Shown here in pieces: positions 36,701-64,000 of a stretch of DNA of 64,000 bases. Numbering within the stretch: position 1 is the first letter of the stretch; each line of letters begins with the position of its first letter. The notes under the pieces were generated by a model, which ran no database searches, was not told the DNA's origin, and worked only from the letters and a program-made list of their open reading frames with translations. Source of the stretch: Castor canadensis (Eukaryota; Chordata; Mammalia; Rodentia; Castoridae). The stretch lies in NCBI RefSeq assembly GCF_047511655.1, contig NC_133390.1, positions 167,296,083 through 167,360,082 of the forward strand. The letters run 5' to 3'. Both the position numbers and the translations under genes were made by a program.

Positions 36701-38002
36701 GGAGGGGGGGCTGGAAAGAGGGGTTGGGGAGGGTAAAGGAGTAACTTGAGACTACAAAAACTTCATGAACAAAAAACAACCGGAATTTGGAGATTTGGGG
36801 AGAAGTCTAGCTCAATGATTAAAAATTTGGACTTAGCAATTAGGTCTATATTCAGATCCTGGCTTGGACATGTCTTTACCATGTAACCCGGGGTTGGCAA
36901 TTTCATTCTTCTGGCTTCCTCATTCACAGTGCTTTATCCATAAGACCATAACAAAGATAGTGTCCACAATAGGAGACCACTCAAAAGACGCTAGCCAAGA
37001 AAATGAGAAAGAGGAAGACGGCAAAGGAAATAGGCACTAAAGACTGACTCCTTGGCACTCCTCCAAAATCAAAGCTTTAAACAATGGGGGCTCCTGGATA
37101 AGATATTCTGGAGAACAGGCTATGGGCAAAGGCCTGTTGTTGGTTGAAGGGAGCTGGAAGCTGGGAGAACTGACAAATATGCTACTGTTTAAAACCTCTC
37201 TAGTAGCTTCCATAGGTTCTGCCTATCTCATGTCTCATTCTCTCTGCGCCTTGACTCCTGGGCACATCACGCTTATGGCTCTGGGGGGCCTTTCTAATGG
37301 ACCCCTCAGCACCCAAAAACTTTATGCGCTGCTCTTCTCATCATTCAGACATCACCTCAAACATCCCTTCTTCACAGAATTCGTTTGTGAATTCCCACTC
37401 TAAAGGGGTGCCCCCAGTCAACTCTATCATATTACCGTATTTGTCTTCATAGCCTTCATTTTCTCGGAGGTTTTATTCACTTCTTTACCACCTTAAGATT
37501 CACAATCCCACCCTCCACCTCCGCAATAAAGTTCAATCCTTGAAAGGCCCTTTTCTGTCTTGTTACATAGTCGGTATACAACAGGTGCTCAACAAATACT
37601 GACTTAATTGAAAAATGAATAGTTGAGGGGAAAAAGGGTTCAGCCATATCCTCAGGGAACTGAACGAGGCCTGAAAAATTTGGGATGGGGGCAAGAATGC
37701 GGTTCAAAAGGAGGCGGAAGGGGTCAAAGGAGTTTCTCATAGGATGCTCAACTGCGAGCAGCGTGGTGGCAGGGACTGGTGGGCTGGCCGGCGCGGGGAA
37801 GGGAGCCTCTGGAAAGCAGAGTTAGAGCGAGGCCTGGGCGGCGGTGCTGGACGAGCAATGGAGGCAGGTTCGTACCTCGCGCCTGCAGCAGCCGCAGCGC
37901 GCGGCCGTAGAGCATGGAGGCCTCGGCGTACTGGCCGTTGCGGAAGCTCTGGTTGCCGGCAGCGCGGAGCCCCTCCACAGAGTCGGGAAGTTTCGGGGCC
38001 AT
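21647..38002 (-). CDS. TOMM34: TOMM34, TPR co-chaperone of mitochondrial import, complete coding span
   Basis: Seven minus-strand exons of 127, 100, 153, 170, 148, 127 and 105 nt sum to 930 nt, which is 309 codons plus stop, the same length as the human protein. The product has two blocks of three TPR repeats: roughly residues 9-118 in exons 1-3 and 191-295 in exons 5-7. They are joined by a Lys/Ser/Thr-rich linker in exon 4. TOMM34 is a mainly cytosolic co-chaperone. Its N-terminal TPR block binds the Hsp70 C-terminus and its C-terminal block binds that of Hsp90, aiding delivery of preproteins to the mitochondrial outer membrane. The chosen start gives MAPKLPDSVE as in orthologues, with a strong context (G at -3, G at +4). 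All splice phases agree and no stop or frameshift is seen. Confidence 0.97.
21980..22106 (-). CDS. TOMM34: TOMM34 coding exon 6 (TPR5-TPR6)
   Basis: Acceptor CCCCACCAG, donor GTAAAAG. It completes Arg, then reads ALCHLVLKQYKEAVKDCTEA and LKLDGKNVKAFYRRAQAYKA with final LK. Typical TPR helix pairs, including the clamp residues in NVKAFYRRAQA. Confidence 0.96.
22170..22400 (-). repeat. MIR SINE
   Basis: Antisense MIR in TOMM34 intron 5: CAATCCTCACAACAATCCTA and TTTTTACAAATGAGAAAGC. Confidence 0.75.
22598..22688 (+). repeat. ID element
   Basis: GGGCTGGGGATACAGCCCAG then GTCCTGGGTGTGACACCTAG: closer to the classic sciurid/rodent ID consensus (ending CAGCACCA) than to the main SINE type of this window. 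Confidence 0.82.
22945..23560 (-). repeat. Antisense L1 3' end
   Basis: ATGATGCTACAGTGAACATC, AAACGCTCTCCAAAGAAGTT and TTTCTCCCCATATAAGAATA read as the complement of an old L1 3' UTR. Confidence 0.65.
23659..24014 (+). repeat. ID element followed by composite SINE
   Basis: ID unit with GCTGGGTTATAGTTCAGTGG and GGGTTCATTCCCAGCACTGC (23659-23783), then a composite copy from 23793 with GGAGGTGTGGCTCAAGTAAT and a poly(A) tail. Confidence 0.86.
24461..24797 (+). repeat. Composite SINE, extended form
   Basis: Two B1-like segments (GAGGCTGGGCATATTGGTTA and a second near 24578) followed by a tRNA half with GGCATGGATCAAGTGGAAGA and an A-rich tail. Confidence 0.82.
24978..25196 (+). repeat. Composite SINE
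   Basis: CTCACCGGGTGCCTGTATTC, then GGTGGAGTGGCTCACGTCGT and an 8-base duplication (GAGGCGTGAGGC) in the tRNA half before TTCAAACCCCAGTACCACC. Confidence 0.87.
25205..25345 (+). repeat. MIR SINE
   Basis: Sense MIR: GGAGCCAGACTTCAA, TTACTGGCTGGGTGAGCTGA, CTCTCTCATCTTTAAAAC. Diverged. Confidence 0.6.
25937..26084 (-). CDS. TOMM34: TOMM34 coding exon 5 (TPR4)
   Basis: Acceptor GTATCTAG, donor GTATCT. It reads VPSAGDVERAKVLKEEGNEL then VKKGNHKKAIEKYSESLLFS and NLESATYSN. GNELVKKGNHKKAIEKY is the first TPR of the Hsp90-binding block. Open frames running into the flanking intron on both sides are read-through. Confidence 0.96.
26350..26505 (+). repeat. MIR SINE
   Basis: Sense MIR, diverged: TGTGTGACCTCTTTAACTTC, then CCTCAATTTTGTCACCATTG; in TOMM34 intron 4. 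Confidence 0.6.
26985..27265 (-). repeat. Antisense L1 3' end fragment
   Basis: TACAATGGATTTGTCCATTT and TGCTGTTACAAACATTCTGC resemble the complement of an old L1 3' UTR. Confidence 0.6.
27300..27600 (-). repeat. Antisense L2 LINE
   Basis: TCTGCCAAGAATTCTCCTCC, CTCAAGCCATCACCTCAATC and TCTGGGAGCCTTTCCCCTGA follow the complement of the L2 3' region. Confidence 0.65.
27601..28554. other. TOMM34 intron 4, unassigned part
   Basis: No gene. A possible old repeat tail near 28,420-28,470 (ATGAGCCAATAAATTCCTTT) is the only recognisable element; I cannot name it. Confidence 0.45.
28555..28640 (-). repeat. MIR SINE fragment
   Basis: Antisense: CATTTAATCCTTACAGCTAT then GAAGTAGGTTTTATCTTCAC. Confidence 0.55.
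28775..28944 (-). CDS. TOMM34: TOMM34 coding exon 4 (inter-block linker)
   Basis: Acceptor TCTTCCAG, donor GTGAG. It reads ITRALMDSLGPEWRLKLPSI then PVVPVSAQKRWNSLPSENYK and ETAKSKSKETTTTKSR. The basic Ser/Thr/Lys stretch is the flexible linker between the two TPR blocks. Human has Met where this copy starts with Ile (NRMTRAL versus NRITRAL), a conservative change. Confidence 0.95.
29380..29450 (+). repeat. ID-like element, shortened
   Basis: TTGGGCTGTAGGCATAGCTC and CCCTGGGTTGAATCCCCAGG; internal part missing. Confidence 0.7.
29486..29645. repeat. 80-bp tandem duplication
   Basis: 29486-29565 and 29566-29645 are direct copies differing by one base (CCTACTTATT versus CCTACTAATT). No transposon boundary is visible. 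Confidence 0.92.
30165..30716 (+). repeat. Decayed LINE of L2/CR1 type, split by a SINE
   Basis: The stretches at 30165-30304 and 30522-30716 resemble the reverse-transcriptase part of an ancient L2/CR1 LINE (CACTGAACTGCTTCTCTCAG; ATGACCCTCAAATCTCTATT). They are separated by the antisense SINE at 30305-30521. No open frame survives. Confidence 0.4.
30305..30521 (-). repeat. Composite SINE, antisense
   Basis: Poly(T) of 18, diverged tRNA half (GAGGTTTAAAATCAGGGCTT), then B1-like half to GGCATGAGCTGCTGGCTC. Confidence 0.85.
30717..31042 (-). repeat. Composite SINE, antisense, extended form
   Basis: GGGAATTGAACTCAGGGCCT, middle block CTGGTTCTGTTTATCAGATG, B1-like half ending GGATTACAGGCGTAAACCCC. 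Confidence 0.84.
31307..31371 (+). repeat. ID-like SINE, internally deleted
   Basis: GGTAGCATAGTTCAAGTGGT directly joined to GAGGCCCTGAGTTCACAAAA; about 20 bases of the middle are missing. Confidence 0.78.
31395..31700 (-). repeat. Antisense L2 LINE
   Basis: CTCAGGATTAAGTCCAAGGC, TATGACCTGGCCTCACCAAC and ATGCTGGCCTTTCTCCTTGC follow the L2 complement in order. Confidence 0.75.
32407..32612 (+). repeat. Composite SINE
   Basis: AGGCACCAGTGGCTCACACC, GGTGGAGTGGCTCAAGCGAT, ending TTCAAATTCCACTGCTG; stops 117 bases from the end of TOMM34 exon 3. Confidence 0.88.
32729..32881 (-). CDS. TOMM34: TOMM34 coding exon 3 (TPR3)
   Basis: Acceptor TATTTCAG, donor GTGAAC. It reads ALALIPFSIKPLLRRASAYE then ALEKYPLAYVDYKTVLQIDS and SVTSALEGIN. 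LLRRASAYEALEKY is the third TPR with the clamp Lys and Arg of the Hsp70-binding block. The donor lacks the consensus G at +5 (GTGAAC). Confidence 0.96.
32882..33928 (-). other. TOMM34 intron 2
   Basis: About 1 kb without a young SINE. The pyrimidine-rich stretch at 33,535-33,700 might be an old antisense L2, but the match is too weak to call. Confidence 0.5.
33929..34028 (-). CDS. TOMM34: TOMM34 coding exon 2 (TPR2)
   Basis: Acceptor GGGATAG, donor GTAAGTG. It reads GSANPEEESVLYSNRAACHL then KDGNCTDCIKDCT and two bases of Ser. YSNRAACHLK is the hallmark of the second TPR; its carboxylate-clamp Asn and Arg are present. Confidence 0.96.
34478..34757 (+). repeat. Composite SINE with expanded purine tail
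   Basis: GAGGCTGAGATCAGGAGATC, GAGGTCTGGCTCAAGAGGTA, then TTCAAACTCCAGCAATT, a C-tract, and a tail of AG-rich repeats (GAGAAAGAGAAAGAGAAAG). Confidence 0.85.
35139..35601 (-). repeat. Extended composite SINE and B1-like monomer, both antisense
   Basis: 35139-35468 is the extended composite form (CAAGGTTTGAACTCAGAGCC to CAGGCTTGAGCCACTGTACC). 35470-35601 is a B1-like monomer with a poly(T) of about 22 and GTAGCCCAGGCTGGCCTCAA. Confidence 0.87.
35699..35923 (-). repeat. Composite SINE, antisense
   Basis: GCACTGGAGTTTGAATTCAG, then TATTTGCTGGGGCTGGCTTC, ending TTCCAGGTGTAAGTCACC. Confidence 0.87.
36697..36733 (+). repeat. G-rich block
   Basis: G-runs of 6, 7, 4, 4 and 3 in TOMM34 intron 1, able in principle to form a G-quadruplex on the plus strand (C-rich on the TOMM34 sense strand). 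Confidence 0.75.
37190..37625 (-). repeat. Antisense L2 LINE
   Basis: ACATCACCTCAAACATCCCT, CCCCCAGTCAACTCTATCAT and CAGGTGCTCAACAAATACTG are in L2-complement order; ends about 110 bases before the TOMM34 CpG island. Confidence 0.7.
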
Positions 38003-38230
38003 TCCCGGGCCAGGCAGTCGAACGGGGGCCGCCTCAGTTTCCCTCTAAGTGACGCGAAACAGCGTCCGCGCAGAAGAGCGTCCCGGCGGAAGCACCAGCT
38101 AAGCGTACTTGGGTCCAGCAGTTACTACGTCACGAGGGGGCGGGACGGGGGCGGGGCCTTTGCGAATCCGAAGCCCCGCGAGCCCGGCCCTTCGCGCGAG
38201 CTCAGTTTGGAATCTCGGTTCCCCCTGGCG
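37740..38230 (-). promoter_or_regulatory. TOMM34 CpG-island promoter
   Basis: CpG-dense block over TOMM34 exon 1 and upstream. Beyond the ATG it carries a CRE-like TACGTCA at 38126-38132 (TGACGTA on the gene strand) and two GC boxes (GGGGCGGG at 38137-38144 and GGGGCGGGG at 38147-38155). No TATA box is seen at a useful place, as usual for a housekeeping promoter. The transcription start cannot be fixed from sequence alone. Confidence 0.75.
37876..38002 (-). CDS. TOMM34: TOMM34 coding exon 1 (start codon, TPR1)
   Basis: ATG at 38002-38000. It reads MAPKLPDSVEGLRAAGNQSF then RNGQYAEASMLYGRALRLLQ and AR, ending one base into Gly before donor GTACG. GNQSFRNGQYAEA is a clear TPR helix pair. The exon lies inside the CpG-rich promoter block. 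Confidence 0.96.
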
Positions 38231-38408
38231 TGCTAGGTGGGTGGAGCTGTGCAGGCGTTTAAGATGCTATAAAGCTCTATGGATGAGGCCAAGAGGGAGA
38301 CCGAGTATCCTCATGAGGTTTATGTTCTGGAGGGGCTCAACAGGCGATTAACTCATGACAGAATGAAGAGGCTGATTTCACAACGTTATTATTGCAGTAA
38401 AGAAAACA

Positions 38409-38597
38409 AAATGGGCGGGGCGCCGGTGACTTAACTCCTGTAATCCCAGCTACTTGGGAGGGCCAGGTCAGTCAAATAGCTCCAGAGACCCTATCTCCAA
38501 AAATAACCAGAGCAAAACGGACTGGTGATGTGGCTGTAGAGCGCCTGCCTAGGAAGCGCAAAGTCGTGTGTTCAAACCCCAGTTCCCCCCAAAAAGT
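38409..38597 (+). repeat. Composite SINE
   Basis: GCGGGGCGCCGGTGACTTAA, CTGGTGATGTGGCTGTAGAG, ending GTTCAAACCCCAGTTCCC. Confidence 0.83.
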
Positions 38598-38720
38598 AAA
38601 TGAAAACTGGAAGGGGGAATGGAGTGAATTTCATCAAAGTACATTATGTTTATGTATATATAGATATCACAATGAGACCCGTTTGTACAATTAATATATG
38701 CTAATAAATTTTTTTAAAAA
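38598..38720 (+). repeat. Probable young L1 3' tail
   Basis: GAATTTCATCAAAGTACATT, ATCACAATGAGACCCGTTTG and AATTAATATATGCTAATAAA with an A-rich end. It resembles the 3' ends of rodent L1s, and 53,275-53,365 has a similar A-rich ending; the family name is uncertain. Confidence 0.45.
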
Positions 38721-38722
38721 GA

Positions 38723-38846
38723 AAACAAAATAGGGCATGACGGCACACGTCTGTAACCCCAGCACTATGGAGGGTGAGGCAGGAGGATGAGGAGTTTGAG
38801 GCTAGCCTGGGCTACATAGCAAGATCCTGTCTCAAAACACAAAAAT
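38723..38846 (+). repeat. B1-like SINE monomer
   Basis: AGGGCATGACGGCACACGTC, GAGGCAGGAGGATGAGGAGT and GGGCTACATAGCAAGATCCT: close to rodent B1. Confidence 0.88.
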
Positions 38847-39131
38847 CCTAAGAAAACAAAACTGGACAATATCAGAGAAAATGACCACATGGAACCTGTT
38901 TTAGATGAGGGGATCAGGGAAGGTGTCCCTGAGGGTAGCAAGTGGGCTGAAATCTGAGATTTAGGAAATGCTGTTCCAGACAGAGCATAGCAAGTGCAAA
39001 GACCCCACAAGACTAAAAAGTACCTGGTACCTTGTGTGCTTGCTATACATACTGATTTTGAATGAACAGAGGTCTTCCATCAAGGGTGACTTCAGTTTAT
39101 CTCTATTCTCACCTGATGTCGCTCTGTCCCA

Positions 39132-39713
39132 TTCACTACTCCAAGAACTCAGGGCCTCACTCTTTATAGACAGGCGCTCTACTGCTTGAGCCACTCCACT
39201 AGCATTCATTTTTTTACTTAAAAAAATTTGTTTTTGGCAATGCTGAGGTTTGAACTCAGGGCCTCATGTTTGCTAGGCAGGTGTTCTACTGTTTGAGCCA
39301 CTCCACCAGCCCTGTTTTTGTATTGGGTATTTTTGAGATAGGGTCATGTGAACTACCTGCCTAGAGTGGCTTCGAACTCTGATCCTCCTGACTCTGCCTC
39401 ACAGGTAGCTAGAATTATAGGCATGAGCCACCAGCACCCGGTTCTCCAATTATTTTAAAAGTCCACTTTGCTGCCTTTACATATTAAGAGCTCTCTCCCT
39501 CTGTGGGACTGGGGTTTGACCTCAAGGCTTCATGCTTGCAGAACAGGTGATCTTAAAGGCACTTTCAGAGCAGGCTCTCCACCACTTGAGCCACACCTCT
39601 AGTCCACTTATTCTGGAGATGGGGGGTCTTTGGAACTGTTTTCCTGGTCTGGCCTCCAACCTCCATCCTGCCGATTTTAGCCTCCTAAGGTGTGATCCAC
39701 CAGTACCTGGCTA
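39132..39713 (-). repeat. Cluster of three antisense SINEs
   Basis: A partial tRNA half at 39132-39204 (TTGAGCCACTCCACTAGC), a full composite at 39228-39442 (TGCTGAGGTTTGAACTCAGG to GGCATGAGCCACCAGCACCC) and another at 39497-39713 (GGGACTGGGGTTTGACCTCA) carrying a 27-base extra segment. Confidence 0.86.
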
Positions 39714-40022
39714 CTAAGTTCTTTCTCTTGCCTCCTATCCTTTGCTTAAGTATCCCTTTCTGGAATTCCTTTCCAAATACTTTTTTCTATCCTAATACCG
39801 AATCAATTTATAATATCCAATTCAAACATCATTTCTGAAAGCCTTTCCTGATCCCTCCCCTCAGCTCTCTATTGGTTCTCAGCTTTATCACAATTTATCA
39901 TTGCGATTGTCAGTTTATAGTTGACCTCAAAGACTGAGAGGTCTTTAAAGGCAGAAGTAGGTCGTCTTTACCTTTGTCTCTTCAACACCTAACACAGTCT
40001 GGCACCCAGCATGAGAATTGGA
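39714..40022 (-). repeat. Antisense L2 LINE
   Basis: GAAAGCCTTTCCTGATCCCT, GCAGAAGTAGGTCGTCTTTA and ACACAGTCTGGCACCCAGCA follow the complement of the L2 3' end. Confidence 0.7.
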
Positions 40023-40037
40023 GTCCCTACAAAAGCC

Positions 40038-40348
40038 GTAGATTGACATCTTTTCTGTCCCCCAATGTGATGGTTATAGGAGGTGGGAGGCCTTTGGGAG
40101 GTAAAGTCAAAGAGGCAGAGCCCTCATGAATGGGATCCATATAAAAGAGCCACTCCACCTGCTTCCACCATGTATGGACACAGAAAATGTAATCCATGAA
40201 CCAGAAAGGGGTCATTAAGTGCCCTCACCAGATACTGCATCTGTTGGTGCCTTGATCTTGGGCTACCAGCCACTAACACTGTAAAAAATACATTTATGTT
40301 GTGACCCGTTTATGCTATTTAAAAAAATAGCACAAACAGACTAAGGTA
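40038..40348 (+). repeat. MaLR LTR (MST/MLT-like)
   Basis: AGGTGGGAGGCCTTTGGGAG, AGCCCTCATGAATGGGATCC, CCTTGATCTTGGGCTACCAG and a terminal CAAACAGACTAAGGTA match the MaLR solo-LTR pattern. A non-coding LTR relic of an old endogenous element; no internal genes seen. Confidence 0.78.
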
Positions 40349-40616
40349 ATCTGAATTGACAATTATCCAGAACCGTAAATTGACGAGTTACAGTACTGGT
40401 TATACTTCTATCCCTAAATCTAATTGTTTTTCAGCCCCATGATTTCAAGTCAACATATAAAAGTATTGTCTGGGCCTGTTTCACTCAAATGAAATGTAAG
40501 ACTTGTGATTCTGATTCTAGCACATCTTTACTTGCCAGGGTTCTCTCAATCAGGGAGGACAAAGACATTGTCAAAAGAAACTATTAGTCAACACTGGGCA
40601 CAGGTATTTAAACTGG

Positions 40617-40800
40617 AAAAAAAAATTGGATTGGGGGTATACCACAGTGGTACAGAACTTGCTTAGCATGTGCAAGGCCCGGGGGGCGGGGGCCACAAAA
40701 ATCCCCAAAACACTGGCTGACAGCTGACATTTTGAAGCAGGATGTGGTGGTCGGTGCCTGTAGTCCAGAACTAGGGAGGCTACGGCAAAAAGATCTTATC
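40617..40800 (+). repeat. ID element and B1-like fragment
   Basis: ID unit GGGGGTATACCACAGTGGTA to GTGCAAGGCCC whose B-box end is replaced by a G-rich run, then a B1-like start at 40735 (GGATGTGGTGGTCGGTGCCT). Confidence 0.7.
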
Positions 40801-40999
40801 AAGTCTGAGCTTCGCTATCAGCCTCAGTATTTCGATGTGAGAAATGAAGAAGGCCCCTGGCAGAGATGAGTTCCAGGTTGGAGAATCCCGGACTTCGGCA
40901 ACCAGCACCGCAGAGACATCACTGCCCACGCTTCACAGCAGTGAGAAGACGTTGCCGGCAGGAGCCTCCTAGGCTTCCGGGTTCGGGGCCCAGCGCGTG

Positions 41000-41030
41000 G
41001 CACCACGTGACTCACCCTTGCACCACGTGA
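41000..41030 (+). promoter_or_regulatory. Twin E-box 11-mers GCACCACGTGA, 20 bp apart
   Basis: The 11-mer GCACCACGTGA occurs at 41000-41010 and again at 41020-41030, so the two CACGTG cores lie on the same helix face. CACGTGA is the core bound by USF, MITF/TFE and MYC/MAX type bHLH factors. Confidence 0.6.
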
Positions 41031-41236
41031 TCCAGACCTTGTTTTTTTTTTTTTTTTTTAACCCCGTCCCTCTCGCACCCCGCCCCCCCCCACCCCGGGG
41101 CTCCGCCCAGCTCGCGCGTTCACGCCGCTTCCGGTATGGGCGGAAAGCGGAAGTGTGGGAGGGTCTGCGGGGCGGGCCCCGGGAGGTCCAGGGAGGATGG
41201 AGCAGTGAGCGGGACTGGGTTGCTGCCGGCACCGCC

Positions 41237-63867
<22,631 letters not shown>

Positions 63868-64000
63868 GTATGAGTCACCCTGTGAGGCTGCCTTGACATT
63901 TCATTCATATGCTGACCAGAAGATGCTGCTTGGAGGCAGAGAAGATGTATAAGAAACTCCCTGCCTCTAGGGAGGCTTAAATCTATCTGAGAAGGAAGAC
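63868..64000 (+). other. STK4: STK4 intron 7 (5' part)
   Basis: 133 bases after the exon 7 donor; unique sequence, no further exon. The rest of the gene lies to the right. Confidence 0.8.

Larger units (their letters stand above)
34029..37875 (-). other. TOMM34 intron 1
   Basis: 3.8 kb. Holds SINEs between 34.48 and 35.92 kb, a G-rich block near 36.7 kb, and an antisense L2 at 37.19-37.62 kb. The stretch 35.93-36.69 kb is unassigned. Confidence 0.6.
38231..40989. other. TOMM34-STK4 divergent intergenic region
   Basis: About 2.8 kb between the two CpG islands, almost entirely repeats: composite and B1-like SINEs (38.4-39.7 kb), an antisense L2 stretch (39.7-40.0 kb), a MaLR LTR (40.0-40.35 kb) and an ID element (40.6-40.7 kb). 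The only unique blocks are about 38.85-39.13, 40.35-40.61 and 40.80-40.99 kb. No coding sequence is supported. Confidence 0.75.

Overview
This is a window of mammalian, most likely rodent, nuclear DNA. It has multi-exon genes with GT-AG introns, two CpG-rich promoters, ancient mammalian repeats (MIR, L2, MaLR LTRs, old L1 3' ends) and a heavy load of young SINEs. Some SINEs are ID-like tRNA-derived units, some are 7SL/B1-like, and many are composites of the two. The SINE consensus (a tRNA half built around TGGCTCAAGTGGTAGAG and GAGTTCAAACCCC) looks like the Castor (beaver) type. The species call is inference from memory of that family; rodent is much safer.

The window holds three protein genes in the order PABPC1L (+), TOMM34 (-), STK4 (+), the same as the conserved block on human chromosome 20q13.12. 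From 1 to about 18,030 lie the last twelve coding exons and 3' UTR of PABPC1L, the oocyte/embryonic poly(A)-binding protein; its first two coding exons lie off the left edge. From about 20,835 to 38,050 lies the complete TOMM34 gene on the minus strand: seven coding exons joining, with all phases agreeing, into a 309-residue TPR co-chaperone. From about 41,100 to the right edge lies the 5' part of STK4 (MST1, Hippo pathway kinase): seven coding exons giving residues 1-277, almost the whole kinase domain. The C-terminal regulatory and SARAH parts lie beyond the edge.

PABPC1L and TOMM34 are convergent, with about 2.8 kb between their inferred poly(A) sites. TOMM34 and STK4 are divergent, with their start codons 3.2 kb apart and a separate CpG-rich promoter each. 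The genes are functionally unrelated (translation/poly(A) biology, Hsp70/Hsp90 co-chaperoning with mitochondrial import, Hippo signalling); the arrangement is ancestral synteny and not an operon-like unit.

Everything between exons is intron or intergenic DNA, mostly repeats: MIR and L2 throughout, antisense L1 3' ends, MaLR LTRs near 40.2 and 43.4 kb, and dozens of SINEs, denser and mainly antisense in STK4 introns 5 and 6. Repeat boundaries were judged by eye and are good to about 5-20 bases for SINEs and 20-60 bases for old repeats.

I did not find an undescribed biological system. The observations most worth checking are two identical 11-mers with CACGTG E-boxes exactly 20 bp apart upstream of STK4, a G-quadruplex-type G-run block just downstream of the PABPC1L poly(A) signal, an antisense U2 snRNA 5' fragment in STK4 intron 2, two local tandem duplications (80 bp and 69 bp), and two non-conservative changes in PABPC1L domains.
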